This document shows, in pieces, positions 25,696 through 39,540 of a DNA stretch of 40,594 nt (position 1 is its first letter; every line of letters begins with the position of its first letter). The DNA comes from Phenylobacterium sp. (GTDB lineage Bacteria; Pseudomonadota; Alphaproteobacteria; Caulobacterales; Caulobacteraceae). The DNA lies in the NCBI RefSeq assembly GCF_030693405.1, contig NZ_JAUYAW010000074.1, positions 1 through 40,594 on the forward strand. The letters are read 5' to 3'. The notes under the pieces were generated by a model, which saw nothing but the letters and a program-made list of their open reading frames with translations, was not told the DNA's origin and ran no database searches. Position numbers and translations under genes: made by a program.

Positions 25696-27252
25696 GTGAC
25701 CGCCGCATACGATCCCCGCGACAGCCAGATTTCGATTTTCGACGCCCTGATCGCCGCCCGCGCGCGCTTCGGCGCCAAGAAGCCCATTCTGGAAGATCAG
25801 GAACGCAATCCGCTCACCTATACGGGCTTGATCCAGGCCTCCTTCGCGCTCGGCCGCAAGATCGCCGGCTTCACCGCCAAGGGCGAACGGGTGGGCGTGA
25901 TGCTGCCCTCCAGCGCCGGTGGCGTGGTGACCTTCTTCGCCCTGCACGCCTTCGGTCGCACCCCGACCATGCTGAATTTCACGGCCGGTATTCGCAACCT
26001 GAAGGCCGCCTGCGAACTGGCCGGGGTGAAGACTGTGCTGACCTCCCACCGGTTTATCGAACAAGGCAAGCTGCACGACCTGATCGACGCCCTCGAGCCG
26101 ATCGCCAATGTGGTCTATCTCGAGGAGGTGCGGGAGAAGGTCGGGCTGGCCGACAAGCTGTTCGCCGCCGCCGGCGGGGTGATGACCCGGCAGTTCCGGG
26201 CCAACAGCAAGCCCAGCGATCCGGGCGTCATCCTGTTCACCTCCGGCAGCTTCGGCGCGCCGCGGGGCGTGGTGCTGAGCCAGGCCAATCTGGTGGCCAA
26301 TGTTCAGCAGATCGCCGCCCATATCGACCTTGATCCCGACTGGGTGATGTTCAATCCCTTGCCGATCTTCCACTGCTTCGGCCTGACTGGCGGCGTGCTG
26401 CTGCCGATCCTGACGGGCATGAAGGCCTTCCAGTACCCCTCGCCCCTGCACACCAAGCAGATTCCGCCGCTGATCCGCGACTCTCAGGCCTCGATCCTGC
26501 TGGCCACCGACACCTTTGTGAATCAGTACGCCCGGGCCGCTGAGCCCGGGGAGCTCTCAGGGCTGAAGTTCGTGGTCTGCGGCGCCGAAAAGGTCCGCGA
26601 GGAGACCCACAATCTGGTGGCCGAGCGCTTTGGTCCCATCCCGCTGCTGGAAGGCTACGGGGCCACTGAGGCTGCGCCCGTGATTGCGGTGAACAAGCCC
26701 CTCGACAATCGTCGTGGCACGGTCGGCGGCCTGTTGCCGGGGATCGAGACCCGGCTTGAGCCGGTCGAAGGCATTCCCGGCGGCGGGCAGCTTTTCGTTC
26801 GCGGCCCCAACATCATGGCCGGCTATCTCGCCGCCGACGGCACGATCGAGGCGCCGGTCGATGGCTGGCACGATACGGGCGATGTGGTCAGCATGAGCAA
26901 TGACCAGTGGATCAAGATCCAGGGTCGGGTGAAGCGCTTCGCCAAGGTGGGCGGTGAGATGGTCTCCCTGACCGCCGCCGAGGATATCGCCGTGGCCGTG
27001 TGGCCGGAGTGCCGGCACGCCGTCATCGCCGTTCCCGACCCGCGCAAGGGGGAGCGCCTGATCCTACTGACCGATCGTCGCGGGGCGGAGGTTGACGCCC
27101 TTCTGGCGCACGCCAAGGCCATCGGCGCGCCGGAGCTGACCGTTCCCCGCAAGATCCTCAGCGTGCCGGAGATCCCGGTGCTGGGCACGGGCAAGACCGA
27201 CTATGTGGCCATCCAGCGCATGGCCGAGGCGGAGCTGCGCCGGGTCGCCTGA
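25696..27252 (+). CDS. Stand-alone Aas-like acyl-ACP synthetase (AMP-binding)
   Basis: Adenylate-forming enzyme of 518 residues. Sequence order and key blocks follow the C-terminal half of E. coli Aas: I-L-F-T-S-G-S-F-G-A-P-R-G (179-191), P-L-P-I-F-H-C-F-G-L-T, Y-P-S-P-L-H, E-G-Y-G-A-T-E-A-A-P, W-H-D-T-G-D-V-V, K-R-F-A-K-V-G-G-E-M-V-S-L, and the C-terminal catalytic lysine K500 in G-T-G-K-T-D-Y-V. Aas activates fatty acids and loads them on ACP to re-acylate lysophospholipids, but the acyltransferase half is absent here. The P-loop departs from the consensus T-S-G-S-T-G-x-P-K-G: Thr is Phe and Lys is Arg. Start is GTG 25696 with GGGAGG nine bases upstream. A general acyl-CoA synthetase role is possible. 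Confidence 0.85.
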   Translation: MTAAYDPRDSQISIFDALIAARARFGAKKPILEDQERNPLTYTGLIQASFALGRKIAGFTAKGERVGVMLPSSAGGVVTFFALHAFGRTPTMLNFTAGIRNLKAACELAGVKTVLTSHRFIEQGKLHDLIDALEPIANVVYLEEVREKVGLADKLFAAAGGVMTRQFRANSKPSDPGVILFTSGSFGAPRGVVLSQANLVANVQQIAAHIDLDPDWVMFNPLPIFHCFGLTGGVLLPILTGMKAFQYPSPLHTKQIPPLIRDSQASILLATDTFVNQYARAAEPGELSGLKFVVCGAEKVREETHNLVAERFGPIPLLEGYGATEAAPVIAVNKPLDNRRGTVGGLLPGIETRLEPVEGIPGGGQLFVRGPNIMAGYLAADGTIEAPVDGWHDTGDVVSMSNDQWIKIQGRVKRFAKVGGEMVSLTAAEDIAVAVWPECRHAVIAVPDPRKGERLILLTDRRGAEVDALLAHAKAIGAPELTVPRKILSVPEIPVLGTGKTDYVAIQRMAEAELRRVA

Positions 27253-27271
27253 AGCGACCACAGGAGACGGC

Positions 27272-28672
<1,401 letters not shown>

Positions 28673-28685
28673 GTGTCTTGGCCCC

Positions 28686-29978
28686 TCAGACCATCATCGC
28701 CAGAGGCTCTTCGATCAGAGCCTTGAACGCTTCCAGCCAGCGGGCGCCGGTCGCCCCGTCTACGACCCTATGGTCGCAGGTCATGGTCACCGACATCACC
28801 GTGGCGATGGCCAGCTGGTCGCCGCGGACCACGGGCTGTTTGGTCCCGGCCCCCACCGACAGAATGGCGCCCTGCGGTTCGTTGATGATCGAGCCGAAGG
28901 ACTTGATGCCGAACATGCCGAGGTTGGAGACACTGAAGGTGCCGCCCTGGAACTCCTCGGGCTTCAGCTTGCGGGTGCGGGCCCGCTCGGCCAGGTCCTT
29001 GGTCTCCGCCGCGATCTGCGCCAGGCCCTTGGTCTCGCACTTGCGGATGATCGGGGTGATCAGCCCGCCCTCCACGGCCACCGCCATGGCGATGTCGGCA
29101 TGGTGGTGCAGGGCGACGCCCTCAGGGGAATAGGAGGCGTTGGCCTCGGGCACCCGCTTCAGGGCCACGGCGCAGGCCTTGAGGATGATGTCGTTGACGC
29201 TGACCTTCACCCCGTCCTTTTCCAGCATCTTGTTGATGCGGCCCCGGGCCTCAAGCAGGCGGTCGATCTCCAGGTCGATGGTCAGGGGGAAGTGCGGTAC
29301 GTCTCGGAAGGAGTCGGTCATCCGCCGGGCCACGGTCTTGCGCATGCCGTCCAGCGGAATGAGATCGTAGCTGCCCTCGGGGATTCCCATCTGCTGCAGA
29401 GACTGGACCGGACGGGTTTCGCCGCGGCGCTCGGTGGACGCGGCCGCCGCCGTCGCTGCGGGCTTCGCGCCCGGCTTGGCGTCCTTGACGTCCCGCTCGA
29501 TGATCCGGCCGTGGGGGCCGGAGCCCGTGAGGGTCGAGAGGTCCAGCCCCTTCTGCTCTGCGATCCGGCGGGCCAGGGGCGAGGCGAAGATGCGTTCGCC
29601 GGCCCCGCTCTTGGCTGACGCAACCTTGGCCGGCGCGGGCTCGGCCTTGGCGGCCGGCTCAGATTTGGCTTCGGCCTTTGAGGGCGCGGGCTCCGGCGCG
29701 GCCTTTTCGGCGGCCTTGGGCTCGGGCGCCTTGGCCTCGGTCCCGCCTGACAGACGGGCGATGGGCGCATTGACCTTCACGCCCTCGGTGCCGGCCTCGA
29801 CCAGGATCTCCTCGACGACGCCCTCATCGACCGCCTCGACCTCCATGGTCGCCTTGTCGGTCTCGATCTCGGCGATCACGTCGCCAGCTGCGACGGTGTC
29901 CCCCTTCTTGACCAGCCATTTGGCGAGGGTGCCCTCCTCCATGGTGGGCGACAGCGCCGGCATCAGGATGTCGGTCAT
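28686..29978 (-). CDS. pdhC: Pyruvate dehydrogenase E2, dihydrolipoamide acetyltransferase
   Basis: 430-residue core subunit of the pyruvate dehydrogenase complex. One N-terminal lipoyl domain (1-78) with the lipoylated K42 in E-T-D-K-A-T-M, then an Ala/Pro-rich linker (80-125), a peripheral subunit-binding domain (128-164, [10 protein letters not shown]), a second linker, and the catalytic acetyltransferase domain with H403 and D407 in D-H-R-V-V-D-G. The start ATG overlaps the stop of the GFA-family gene as ATGA. Its first 70 codons are very close to those of pdhB. Confidence 0.96.
   Translation of the reverse strand: MTDILMPALSPTMEEGTLAKWLVKKGDTVAAGDVIAEIETDKATMEVEAVDEGVVEEILVEAGTEGVKVNAPIARLSGGTEAKAPEPKAAEKAAPEPAPSKAEAKSEPAAKAEPAPAKVASAKSGAGERIFASPLARRIAEQKGLDLSTLTGSGPHGRIIERDVKDAKPGAKPAATAAAASTERRGETRPVQSLQQMGIPEGSYDLIPLDGMRKTVARRMTDSFRDVPHFPLTIDLEIDRLLEARGRINKMLEKDGVKVSVNDIILKACAVALKRVPEANASYSPEGVALHHHADIAMAVAVEGGLITPIIRKCETKGLAQIAAETKDLAERARTRKLKPEEFQGGTFSVSNLGMFGIKSFGSIINEPQGAILSVGAGTKQPVVRGDQLAIATVMSVTMTCDHRVVDGATGARWLEAFKALIEEPLAMMV
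29836..29887 (-). repeat. 52-base exact repeat in lipoyl-domain coding sequence, copy 1 (pdhC)
   Basis: These 52 bases are identical to 31643-31694 in pdhB and lie in the same orientation 1.8 kb apart. They cover the codons around the lipoylated lysine. The flanking codons differ at third positions, so the exact identity is longer than protein conservation alone would require. Confidence 0.8.
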
Positions 29979-30385
29979 GCGGATTCCTTGGAGAGGTGCG
30001 CGAGGCCCGCGGCGTGGGCCTCCCAGTTCTGGCCGTCAAAGGGCTCGATATCGAAGTTCAGGTCCTCGGCCGGGTCCAGGCAGCGGACATTGACCGACCA
30101 GCCGTCCGGGTTGGACCGGGGACGGTAGAAGCTCTTCACCCCGCACACCTTGCAGAAGGTGTGCTGGGCCACGCGGGTGTTGAACACATAGGTGGTGATC
30201 TGATCCTGGCCCTTGACCAGGCGGAACCGACTGGCCGGGACGATGGCGTGGATGAACCCCGTCATGGCGCAGATGGAGCAGTTGCAGGCCTGGGCGGTCA
30301 CCCGGGACGGCAGGGCGGCCTCGAACCGCACCGCCCGGCAATGGCAACCGCCGCTGCGCCAGGTCAGGTCAGCCGTCGCGGTCAT
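29975..30385 (-). CDS. GFA-family zinc protein within the pdh operon
   Basis: 136-residue protein of the GFA/CENP-V family. All zinc-ligand cysteines of the fold are present: C-H-C (C14, C16), C-N-C-x-x-C (C34, C36, C39) and C-K-V-C (C78, C81). The founding member was described as glutathione-dependent formaldehyde-activating enzyme, but that activity has been questioned and most small bacterial members have unknown function. It is wedged between pdhB and pdhC with four-base ATGA overlaps at both ends, so it is translated as part of the pyruvate dehydrogenase operon. Its role there is not known; handling of a reactive carbonyl or glutathione adduct would be a guess. Confidence 0.9.
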   Translation of the reverse strand: MTATADLTWRSGGCHCRAVRFEAALPSRVTAQACNCSICAMTGFIHAIVPASRFRLVKGQDQITTYVFNTRVAQHTFCKVCGVKSFYRPRSNPDGWSVNVRCLDPAEDLNFDIEPFDGQNWEAHAAGLAHLSKESA

Positions 30386-31785
30386 GAGCGATAGCAGACC
30401 GCCTTGGCGGCTTTCACGATCTTCTCCACAGACGGCAGCGAGGCGGCTTCCAGATTGGCCGCATAGGGCAACGGCACGTCTTCCTGGCAGACCCGGGCAG
30501 GCGGAGCGTCGAGATAGTCGAAGGCATGCTCGATCACCCGAGTGATCACCTCTGCGCCGACGCCCATGGGCCCCCAGCCTTCCTCGACGGTCACCAGGCG
30601 ATGAGTCTTCTGGACGCTCTCGACGACGGTGTCGTGATCGAGCGGGCGGATGGTTCGCAGGTCGACCACCTCGGCCTCGATCCCCTCGGCGGCCAGCTCC
30701 TCGGCCGCCTTCAGGGCCAGGCCCACCATGCGCGAATAGGCGGTGATGGTTACATCGGCGCCGGCGCGACGCACCTTGGCCAGGCCGATGGGCAGGACAT
30801 GGTCCTCACCCTCGGGGACATCGAACTCCTGGCCATAGAGCATCTCGTGCTCCAGGAAGACGACAGGGTTGGGGTCGCGGATCGCGGCCTTCAGCAGACC
30901 CTTGGCGTCGGCGGCGTCATAGGGGGCGATGACCTTCAGGCCCGGCACGTGAGCGTACCAGGCGGCGAAGTCCTGGCTGTGCTGGGCCGCCACGCGGGAG
31001 GCTGCGCCGTTAGGACCGCGGAACACCATGGGCGTGGTGATCTGGCCGCCGGACATGTAGTGGGTCTTGGCCGCCGAATTGATGATGTGGTCGATGGCCT
31101 GCATGGCGAAGTTCCAGGTCATGAACTCCACGATGGGTTTAAGGCCCGCCATGGCCGCGCCGACCCCGAGGCCCGCAAAGCCGTGCTCGGTGATCGGGGT
31201 GTCGATCACCCGGCGCTCGCCGAACTCCTCCAGCAGACCGCGGCTGACCTTGTAGGCGCCCTGATACTGGGCGACCTCCTCGCCCATCAGGAAGACGGTG
31301 TCATCCCGGCGCATCTCCTCGGCCATGGCGTCGCGCAGGGCGTCGCGCACGGTCGTCTTGACCAGCTTGGCGCCCTCCGGGATTTCCGGGTCGGCTAGGG
31401 CTTCTTTCGGCCGAACAGCAGCTGGTCCGTCGCCCTCGGGCTGCTCCGCCTTGGCTTCGGTCGGGCTGGTCTTTTCCGGATCCCCGGAGGCTTGGGCCTC
31501 TGCGGCCTTGGGCTCATCGGCAGTTGGCGCAGACTTCGCCGACGCAGATCCGCCCGACAGGCGAGCAATGGGGGCGTTGACCTTCACCCCTTCCGCGCCC
31601 GCCTCGACCAGCAGTTCCTCAATCACGCCCTCATCGACGGCTTCGACCTCCATGGTCGCCTTGTCGGTCTCGATCTCGGCGATCACGTCGCCAGAGGCGA
31701 CGCTGTCGCCCACCTTCACGTGCCACTTGGCCAGCGTCCCCTCTTCCATGGTCGGAGACAGGGCCGGCATCAGGATGTCGGTCAC
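30382..31785 (-). CDS. pdhB: Pyruvate dehydrogenase E1 beta with N-terminal lipoyl domain
   Basis: 467-residue E1 beta subunit. Residues 1-78 are a full lipoyl domain with K42 in E-T-D-K-A-T-M, followed by an Ala/Glu-rich linker to about 135, then the transketolase-like E1 beta fold ([15 protein letters not shown] onward) and the C-terminal transketolase domain (V-T-V-E-E-G-W-G). A lipoyl domain on E1 beta is a known alphaproteobacterial feature (Zymomonas, Sinorhizobium). It gives the complex extra swinging arms. The gene overlaps pdhA and the GFA-family gene as ATGA. Confidence 0.96.
   Translation of the reverse strand: MTDILMPALSPTMEEGTLAKWHVKVGDSVASGDVIAEIETDKATMEVEAVDEGVIEELLVEAGAEGVKVNAPIARLSGGSASAKSAPTADEPKAAEAQASGDPEKTSPTEAKAEQPEGDGPAAVRPKEALADPEIPEGAKLVKTTVRDALRDAMAEEMRRDDTVFLMGEEVAQYQGAYKVSRGLLEEFGERRVIDTPITEHGFAGLGVGAAMAGLKPIVEFMTWNFAMQAIDHIINSAAKTHYMSGGQITTPMVFRGPNGAASRVAAQHSQDFAAWYAHVPGLKVIAPYDAADAKGLLKAAIRDPNPVVFLEHEMLYGQEFDVPEGEDHVLPIGLAKVRRAGADVTITAYSRMVGLALKAAEELAAEGIEAEVVDLRTIRPLDHDTVVESVQKTHRLVTVEEGWGPMGVGAEVITRVIEHAFDYLDAPPARVCQEDVPLPYAANLEAASLPSVEKIVKAAKAVCYRS
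31643..31694 (-). repeat. 52-base exact repeat in lipoyl-domain coding sequence, copy 2 (pdhB)
   Basis: Identical to 29836-29887 in pdhC, same orientation. See that entry. Recombination between the two copies would delete the E1 beta domain and the GFA gene while leaving one in-frame lipoyl domain joined to E2. Confidence 0.8.
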
Positions 31786-32810
31786 TGGGCGGCCTCCACA
31801 TAGACCTCGGTATAGAGCTCGGAGAGTTCCGGCTCGGGGGACGTGCGGGCGAACTCGGCGGCGTCGGCGACGATGCGCTTCACCTCGGCGTCGATGGCCT
31901 TCAGCGTCGCCTCATCGGCCACGCCATCCTTTTCGAGCTTTTCCCGCAGATGCTCGATGGGATCGCGGGTCTTGCGGACCTCGTCGACCTCTTCCCGGGT
32001 GCGATACTTGGCCGGATCACTCATGGAATGGCCGCGATAGCGATAGGTCTTCATCTCCAGGATGAAGGGCCCCTCGCCGCTGCGGGCGTGGGCTGCGGCG
32101 CGCCTGGCGGCGTCGCGGACGGCCAGAACATCCATGCCGTCAACCTCTTCGCCCGGAATCCGGAAGGAGGCGCCGCGCTTGTACATGTGGGTCTCAGAGG
32201 ACGACCGCTCCAGGGACGTGCCCATGGCGTACTGGTTGTTCTCGATCACATAGACGACCGGCAGCTTCCACAGGGCGGCCATATTGAAGCTCTCATAGAC
32301 CTGGCCCTGATTGGCGGCCCCGTCGCCGAAATAGGTGAAGGCCACCTTGCCGTTGTCCCGGTAGCGGTTGGCGAGCGCGAGGCCCGTGCCCAGGGGCGCC
32401 GGGGCGCCGACAATCCCGTGACCGCCGTAGAACTCCGCCTCGCGGGAGAACATGTGCATCGACCCGCCCTTGCCCTTGGACGAGCCGCCGGACCGGCCTG
32501 TGAGCTCGGCCATCACCTCGTTGGGCTCCATGCCGCAGGCCAGCATGTGGCCGTGGTCCCGATAGGCTGTGATAACCTGGTCGCCCTTCTCCTGGATCGA
32601 CTGGACGCCGACGGCGATGGCTTCCTGGCCGATATAGAGGTGGCAGAAGCCGCCAATCAGACCCATGCCATAGAGCTGGCCGGCCCGTTCTTCGAACCGG
32701 CGGATGAGCAGCATGTCGCGATAGAAGCCCAGCAGCTGATCCTTGCCGAGGCCCTCGACCGTCTCGGCCGACGATGCGCCGGTCTTGGCAGCCTGTTTGG
32801 CGCGCGCCAT
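31782..32810 (-). CDS. pdhA: Pyruvate dehydrogenase E1 alpha
   Basis: 342-residue thiamine diphosphate enzyme subunit that decarboxylates pyruvate. ThDP motif G-D-G (162-164) through N-N (191-192), with the intervening helix [12 protein letters not shown]. The phosphorylation-loop region [11 protein letters not shown] is present, as in all E1 alpha. First gene of the pdh operon proper; GGGAGACAGAC directly precedes the ATG. A 58-base gap separates it from the upstream ftsB gene, so a shared transcript is possible. Confidence 0.97.
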   Translation of the reverse strand: MARAKQAAKTGASSAETVEGLGKDQLLGFYRDMLLIRRFEERAGQLYGMGLIGGFCHLYIGQEAIAVGVQSIQEKGDQVITAYRDHGHMLACGMEPNEVMAELTGRSGGSSKGKGGSMHMFSREAEFYGGHGIVGAPAPLGTGLALANRYRDNGKVAFTYFGDGAANQGQVYESFNMAALWKLPVVYVIENNQYAMGTSLERSSSETHMYKRGASFRIPGEEVDGMDVLAVRDAARRAAAHARSGEGPFILEMKTYRYRGHSMSDPAKYRTREEVDEVRKTRDPIEHLREKLEKDGVADEATLKAIDAEVKRIVADAAEFARTSPEPELSELYTEVYVEAAQ

Positions 32811-32868
32811 GTCTGTCTCCCGGGTCGTGTTTGCGTTCAGGCACCCTAACCCAGAGCCGGCCGTCCCG

Positions 32869-33183
32869 TCAGCCGCCCGCCGAGTCGTCGTGCTGGATAC
32901 GGATCACATAGTCCCTGGGGTCGCTGTAGCCTAGGAGGGACCGGGCCCGTTCTTCCAGCAGATCGGCCGAAAGTGAGGTGTCGCGCAGAAGCTTGGCTCG
33001 GGTCTCCAGGTCCCGCCGCTGGGCGGTCAGCTGCTTCAGCTCCGCCGACTTCACCGCCAGGGTCTGGTCACGCTGGGCCGAGGTCAGCAGGCCTTGCTGA
33101 CCGGTGAAGGCGTGATAGGCGAAATAGACGATCAGGAGCGCGAGGAAGGCGGTCGAGATGTAGGGGCGGACTGCGTTGAGCAC
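32869..33183 (-). CDS. ftsB: FtsB/DivIC-like septum formation protein
   Basis: Small bitopic inner-membrane protein of 104 residues. A short cytoplasmic N terminus, one membrane helix (about 8-26), then a coiled coil (about 35-72, A-E-L-K-Q-L-T-A-Q-R-R-D-L-E) in the periplasm. The tail R-S-L-L-G-Y-S-D-P-R-D-Y-V-I matches the family. FtsB links FtsL and FtsQ and helps turn on septal wall synthesis. In this clade it commonly lies between eno and pdhA, as here. The divergent MFS gene starts within 200 bases. Confidence 0.88.
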   Translation of the reverse strand: MLNAVRPYISTAFLALLIVYFAYHAFTGQQGLLTSAQRDQTLAVKSAELKQLTAQRRDLETRAKLLRDTSLSADLLEERARSLLGYSDPRDYVIRIQHDDSAGG

Positions 33184-33253
33184 GGCGATTCTACGTTAAG
33201 GATGAGCCAGACTCGGCAGGTCTGCTTAATTTTGCGTTGCAGCTCAGCCGTTT

Positions 33254-33271
33254 GCCGTGAAAACTCACGGC
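33254..33271. promoter_or_regulatory. Perfect hairpin between ftsB and the MFS gene
   Basis: GCCGTGA, loop AAAC, TCACGGC. It lies between the divergent genes and ends one base before an ATG at 33273 that is in frame with the MFS gene. It could be an operator or an RNA hairpin that blocks initiation at that ATG. Confidence 0.35.
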
Positions 33272-33395
33272 CATGGATCGCAAGCACCCGCCCAATTGAT
33301 CTGAGGTCCTCGCCGCCCGGCTGAAGCGCGCCGCCAATTGGGCGCTGCCGCCGCTCGCCCGTGCGCCCTTCGCCCTGACGGCGGCCCTGCTGCTG

Positions 33396-36123
<2,728 letters not shown>

Positions 36124-36154
36124 GGGAATCTCGCAGGCGTATAAAAATTGAGAC

Positions 36155-36173
36155 GGCGGCCGCGGGGGCCGCC
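36155..36173 (-). terminator. GC-rich hairpin with T tract upstream of rpmF
   Basis: GGCGGCC and GGCCGCC around a five-base loop, followed on the minus strand by GTCTCAATTTTTATA. It lies 89 bases past the pyrG stop and 31 bases before the rpmF start. It looks like a pyrG terminator with a slightly long spacer; the T-rich tract could instead belong to an rpmF promoter or leader. Confidence 0.45.
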
Positions 36174-36220
36174 GACATGAGCGCGCGTGTATGACGCAAT
36201 CCGCCCGGAGTTTCAAGCGG

Positions 36221-36252
36221 CCTTGGGCGCCAGAACGACGTTGGCGCCAAGG
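36221..36252 (-). terminator. Hairpin after pyrG
   Basis: CCTTGGGCGCCA (36221-36232) pairs with TGGCGCCAAGG (36242-36252) with one bulged G, giving an 11-pair stem nine bases past the pyrG stop. No T tract follows on the minus strand, so it is a weak terminator or a 3' stabilising structure. Confidence 0.4.
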
Positions 36253-36261
36253 GATTGGCCA

Positions 36262-37908
<1,647 letters not shown>

Positions 37909-38000
37909 TCAACCTACCATCGATTCGGGGCGCCGCCCCCCATGGGAGGTGCGCCATAACGTCTGACCGGGCCAAGGTCGGCCCAAGACTGGGAGCTCAT

Positions 38001-38028
38001 GGTCCGCGACCCTTGGGCTCAGCGGACC
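38001..38028. other. Inverted repeat between secG and pyrG
   Basis: GGTCCGC (38001-38007) and GCGGACC (38022-38028) pair around a 14-base loop that itself contains CCCTTGGG. The 151-base gap between the secG stop and pyrG start also holds GGGCC/GGCCC near 37964-37979. This could be the secG terminator or the leader RNA of pyrG; no T tract settles the matter. Confidence 0.3.
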
Positions 38029-38053
38029 GATTGCGGGTTCTTCAGGGCGCCGA

Positions 38054-38503
38054 CTATGGCGCTGGCGTCGCTGGCGTCGTCGGCGCGGTCGCCGCGCCTT
38101 CAGCCGGCGCGGTCTCGCTATCGAGGAAGGGGTTGCGAATCTGGGCCGCCGGGGCGTCGAGGCCACCCGTGCTGGTTTCAGCCGGAATGGCCGGGGCCGG
38201 CGCCACGGGGGCGGTGTTCAGCTGGCTAGGATCAATGGCTTCGATATTCAGCCGGTCCACCGCTGAGCCGCCGCTGACGCGGCCCGACACCAGGGTGATG
38301 GTCAGGCTGAGCGCAAAGAAGACGCCGCCCAGGATCCAGGTGAAGCGCGACAGGAAATCGCCGGCGCCCCGGGCGCTCATGAAATTGCCCGAGCCGCCGC
38401 CGCCCATGCCGAGCGCACCGCCCTCCGAGCGCTGCAGCAGCACGAGGCCGATGAGGGCCAGGCAGACCAGGATCTGAATACCGAGCAGAATGCTGAGAAG
38501 CAT
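38054..38503 (-). CDS. secG: Protein translocase subunit SecG
   Basis: 149-residue inner-membrane subunit of the SecYEG channel. Two membrane helices (about 2-22 and 53-76) flank the conserved L-L-Q-R-S-E-G-G-A-L-G-M-G-G-G (21-35) loop. From about 95 the protein carries a Pro/Ala/Thr-rich tail of about 55 residues, longer than the E. coli protein of 110 residues; such tails are common in alphaproteobacteria. The frame is open to 38563 but ATG 38503 matches the family start. Confidence 0.94.
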   Translation of the reverse strand: MLLSILLGIQILVCLALIGLVLLQRSEGGALGMGGGGSGNFMSARGAGDFLSRFTWILGGVFFALSLTITLVSGRVSGGSAVDRLNIEAIDPSQLNTAPVAPAPAIPAETSTGGLDAPAAQIRNPFLDSETAPAEGAATAPTTPATPAP

Positions 38504-38523
38504 GGACAAGTCCAAAACGTCTG

Positions 38524-38553
38524 GGCGCGGGGCTCCGTCAGGAAACCCGCGCC
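38524..38553 (-). terminator. Inverted repeat in the tpiA-secG gap
   Basis: GGCGCGGG (38524-38531) and CCCGCGCC (38546-38553) form a perfect eight-pair stem. On the minus strand it is followed by CAGACGTTTTGG, 21 bases before the secG start. It may be a tpiA terminator or a secG leader hairpin; evidence is only the repeat. Confidence 0.35.
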
Positions 38554-38659
38554 GAAAAACCAAGCGCGCGCTCTATCATCCCGAAGACCGCAAGGCCATA
38601 GGGCCAAGATCGGGCTGCGGCGGATCGAGGGGGCTGTTGAGAGACCCGCCGTTCAATAG

Positions 38660-39412
38660 CTAGGCCCTCGGCGCGCCCGCGACAATGGCCAGGAAGTCGG
38701 CCGCCTTCAGAGACGCACCGCCCACCAGCGCCCCGCCCACCTCGGGCAGGGCCAGGATTTCCGCGGCGTTGCCGGGTTTCACCGAGCCGCCATAGAGGAT
38801 GGCGGGCGCCGCCCCGGCCTCGCCAAACATGTCCATCAAGGTCGCGCGGATGGCGTGGTGGACCTCAGTGATATCCTCCAGGGTCGGCGTCAGCCCTGTG
38901 CCGATGGCCCAGACCGGCTCATAGGCGACGGTGAGGGCCTTGCCCGACAGCTCGGCCGGCAGAGATCCGCGGATCTGACGGGTGACCACAGCCAGGGCCC
39001 GGCCCTCCTCCCGCTCGGCGCGGGTCTCGCCAACGCAGATGATCGGCTCCAGGCCCGCCCGCAGGGCCGCGCTGCCCTTGGCCGCGACGACGGCGTCCGT
39101 CTCACCATAGCCGGCCCGGCGCTCGGAATGCCCGAGGATGACAAGCTGCGCTCCGGCCTCGGCCAGCATCTCGGCAGACACATCCCCGGTGAAGGCGCCC
39201 GAAGCCTCGGCATGGCAGTCCTGACCGCCGATCTCCAGCTTTGATCCCGCCACCTCGCGGCTCATCCGCTCAAGCAGAGTGGCGGGCGGACAGAGCGCCA
39301 GGCGGACGCCAGCAGCGTCTGCGGCCCCAGCGATGGCGCGCGCCTCGACCAGGGCCTGCCCCGTCCCGTTCATCTTCCAGTTGCCGGCGATCAGGGGGGT
39401 GGGTGGGGTCAT
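38660..39412 (-). CDS. tpiA: Triose-phosphate isomerase
   Basis: Glycolytic enzyme of 250 residues interconverting dihydroxyacetone phosphate and glyceraldehyde 3-phosphate. Catalytic K13 (G-N-W-K-M-N), H95 (I-L-G-H-S-E-R-R) and E165 (A-Y-E-P-V-W-A-I-G-T-G) are all present, plus the phosphate-binding Y-G-G-S-V-K-P. The frame is open to 39496; ATG 39412 matches homologues. It diverges from the ppiD-like gene. Confidence 0.97.
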   Translation of the reverse strand: MTPPTPLIAGNWKMNGTGQALVEARAIAGAADAAGVRLALCPPATLLERMSREVAGSKLEIGGQDCHAEASGAFTGDVSAEMLAEAGAQLVILGHSERRAGYGETDAVVAAKGSAALRAGLEPIICVGETRAEREEGRALAVVTRQIRGSLPAELSGKALTVAYEPVWAIGTGLTPTLEDITEVHHAIRATLMDMFGEAGAAPAILYGGSVKPGNAAEILALPEVGGALVGGASLKAADFLAIVAGAPRA

Positions 39413-39540
39413 CTGGGCCTCTCCGTGGGATGGGTCTGGCCGATAAGCCAAGCGATCGTCGCTGTCACGTGCTTGCGGGGGGGAAGCCGCCTCCACTATA
39501 CCCGCCCCTCTGGACTTCGCGCCCGAGGAAGGGTCCTCCC

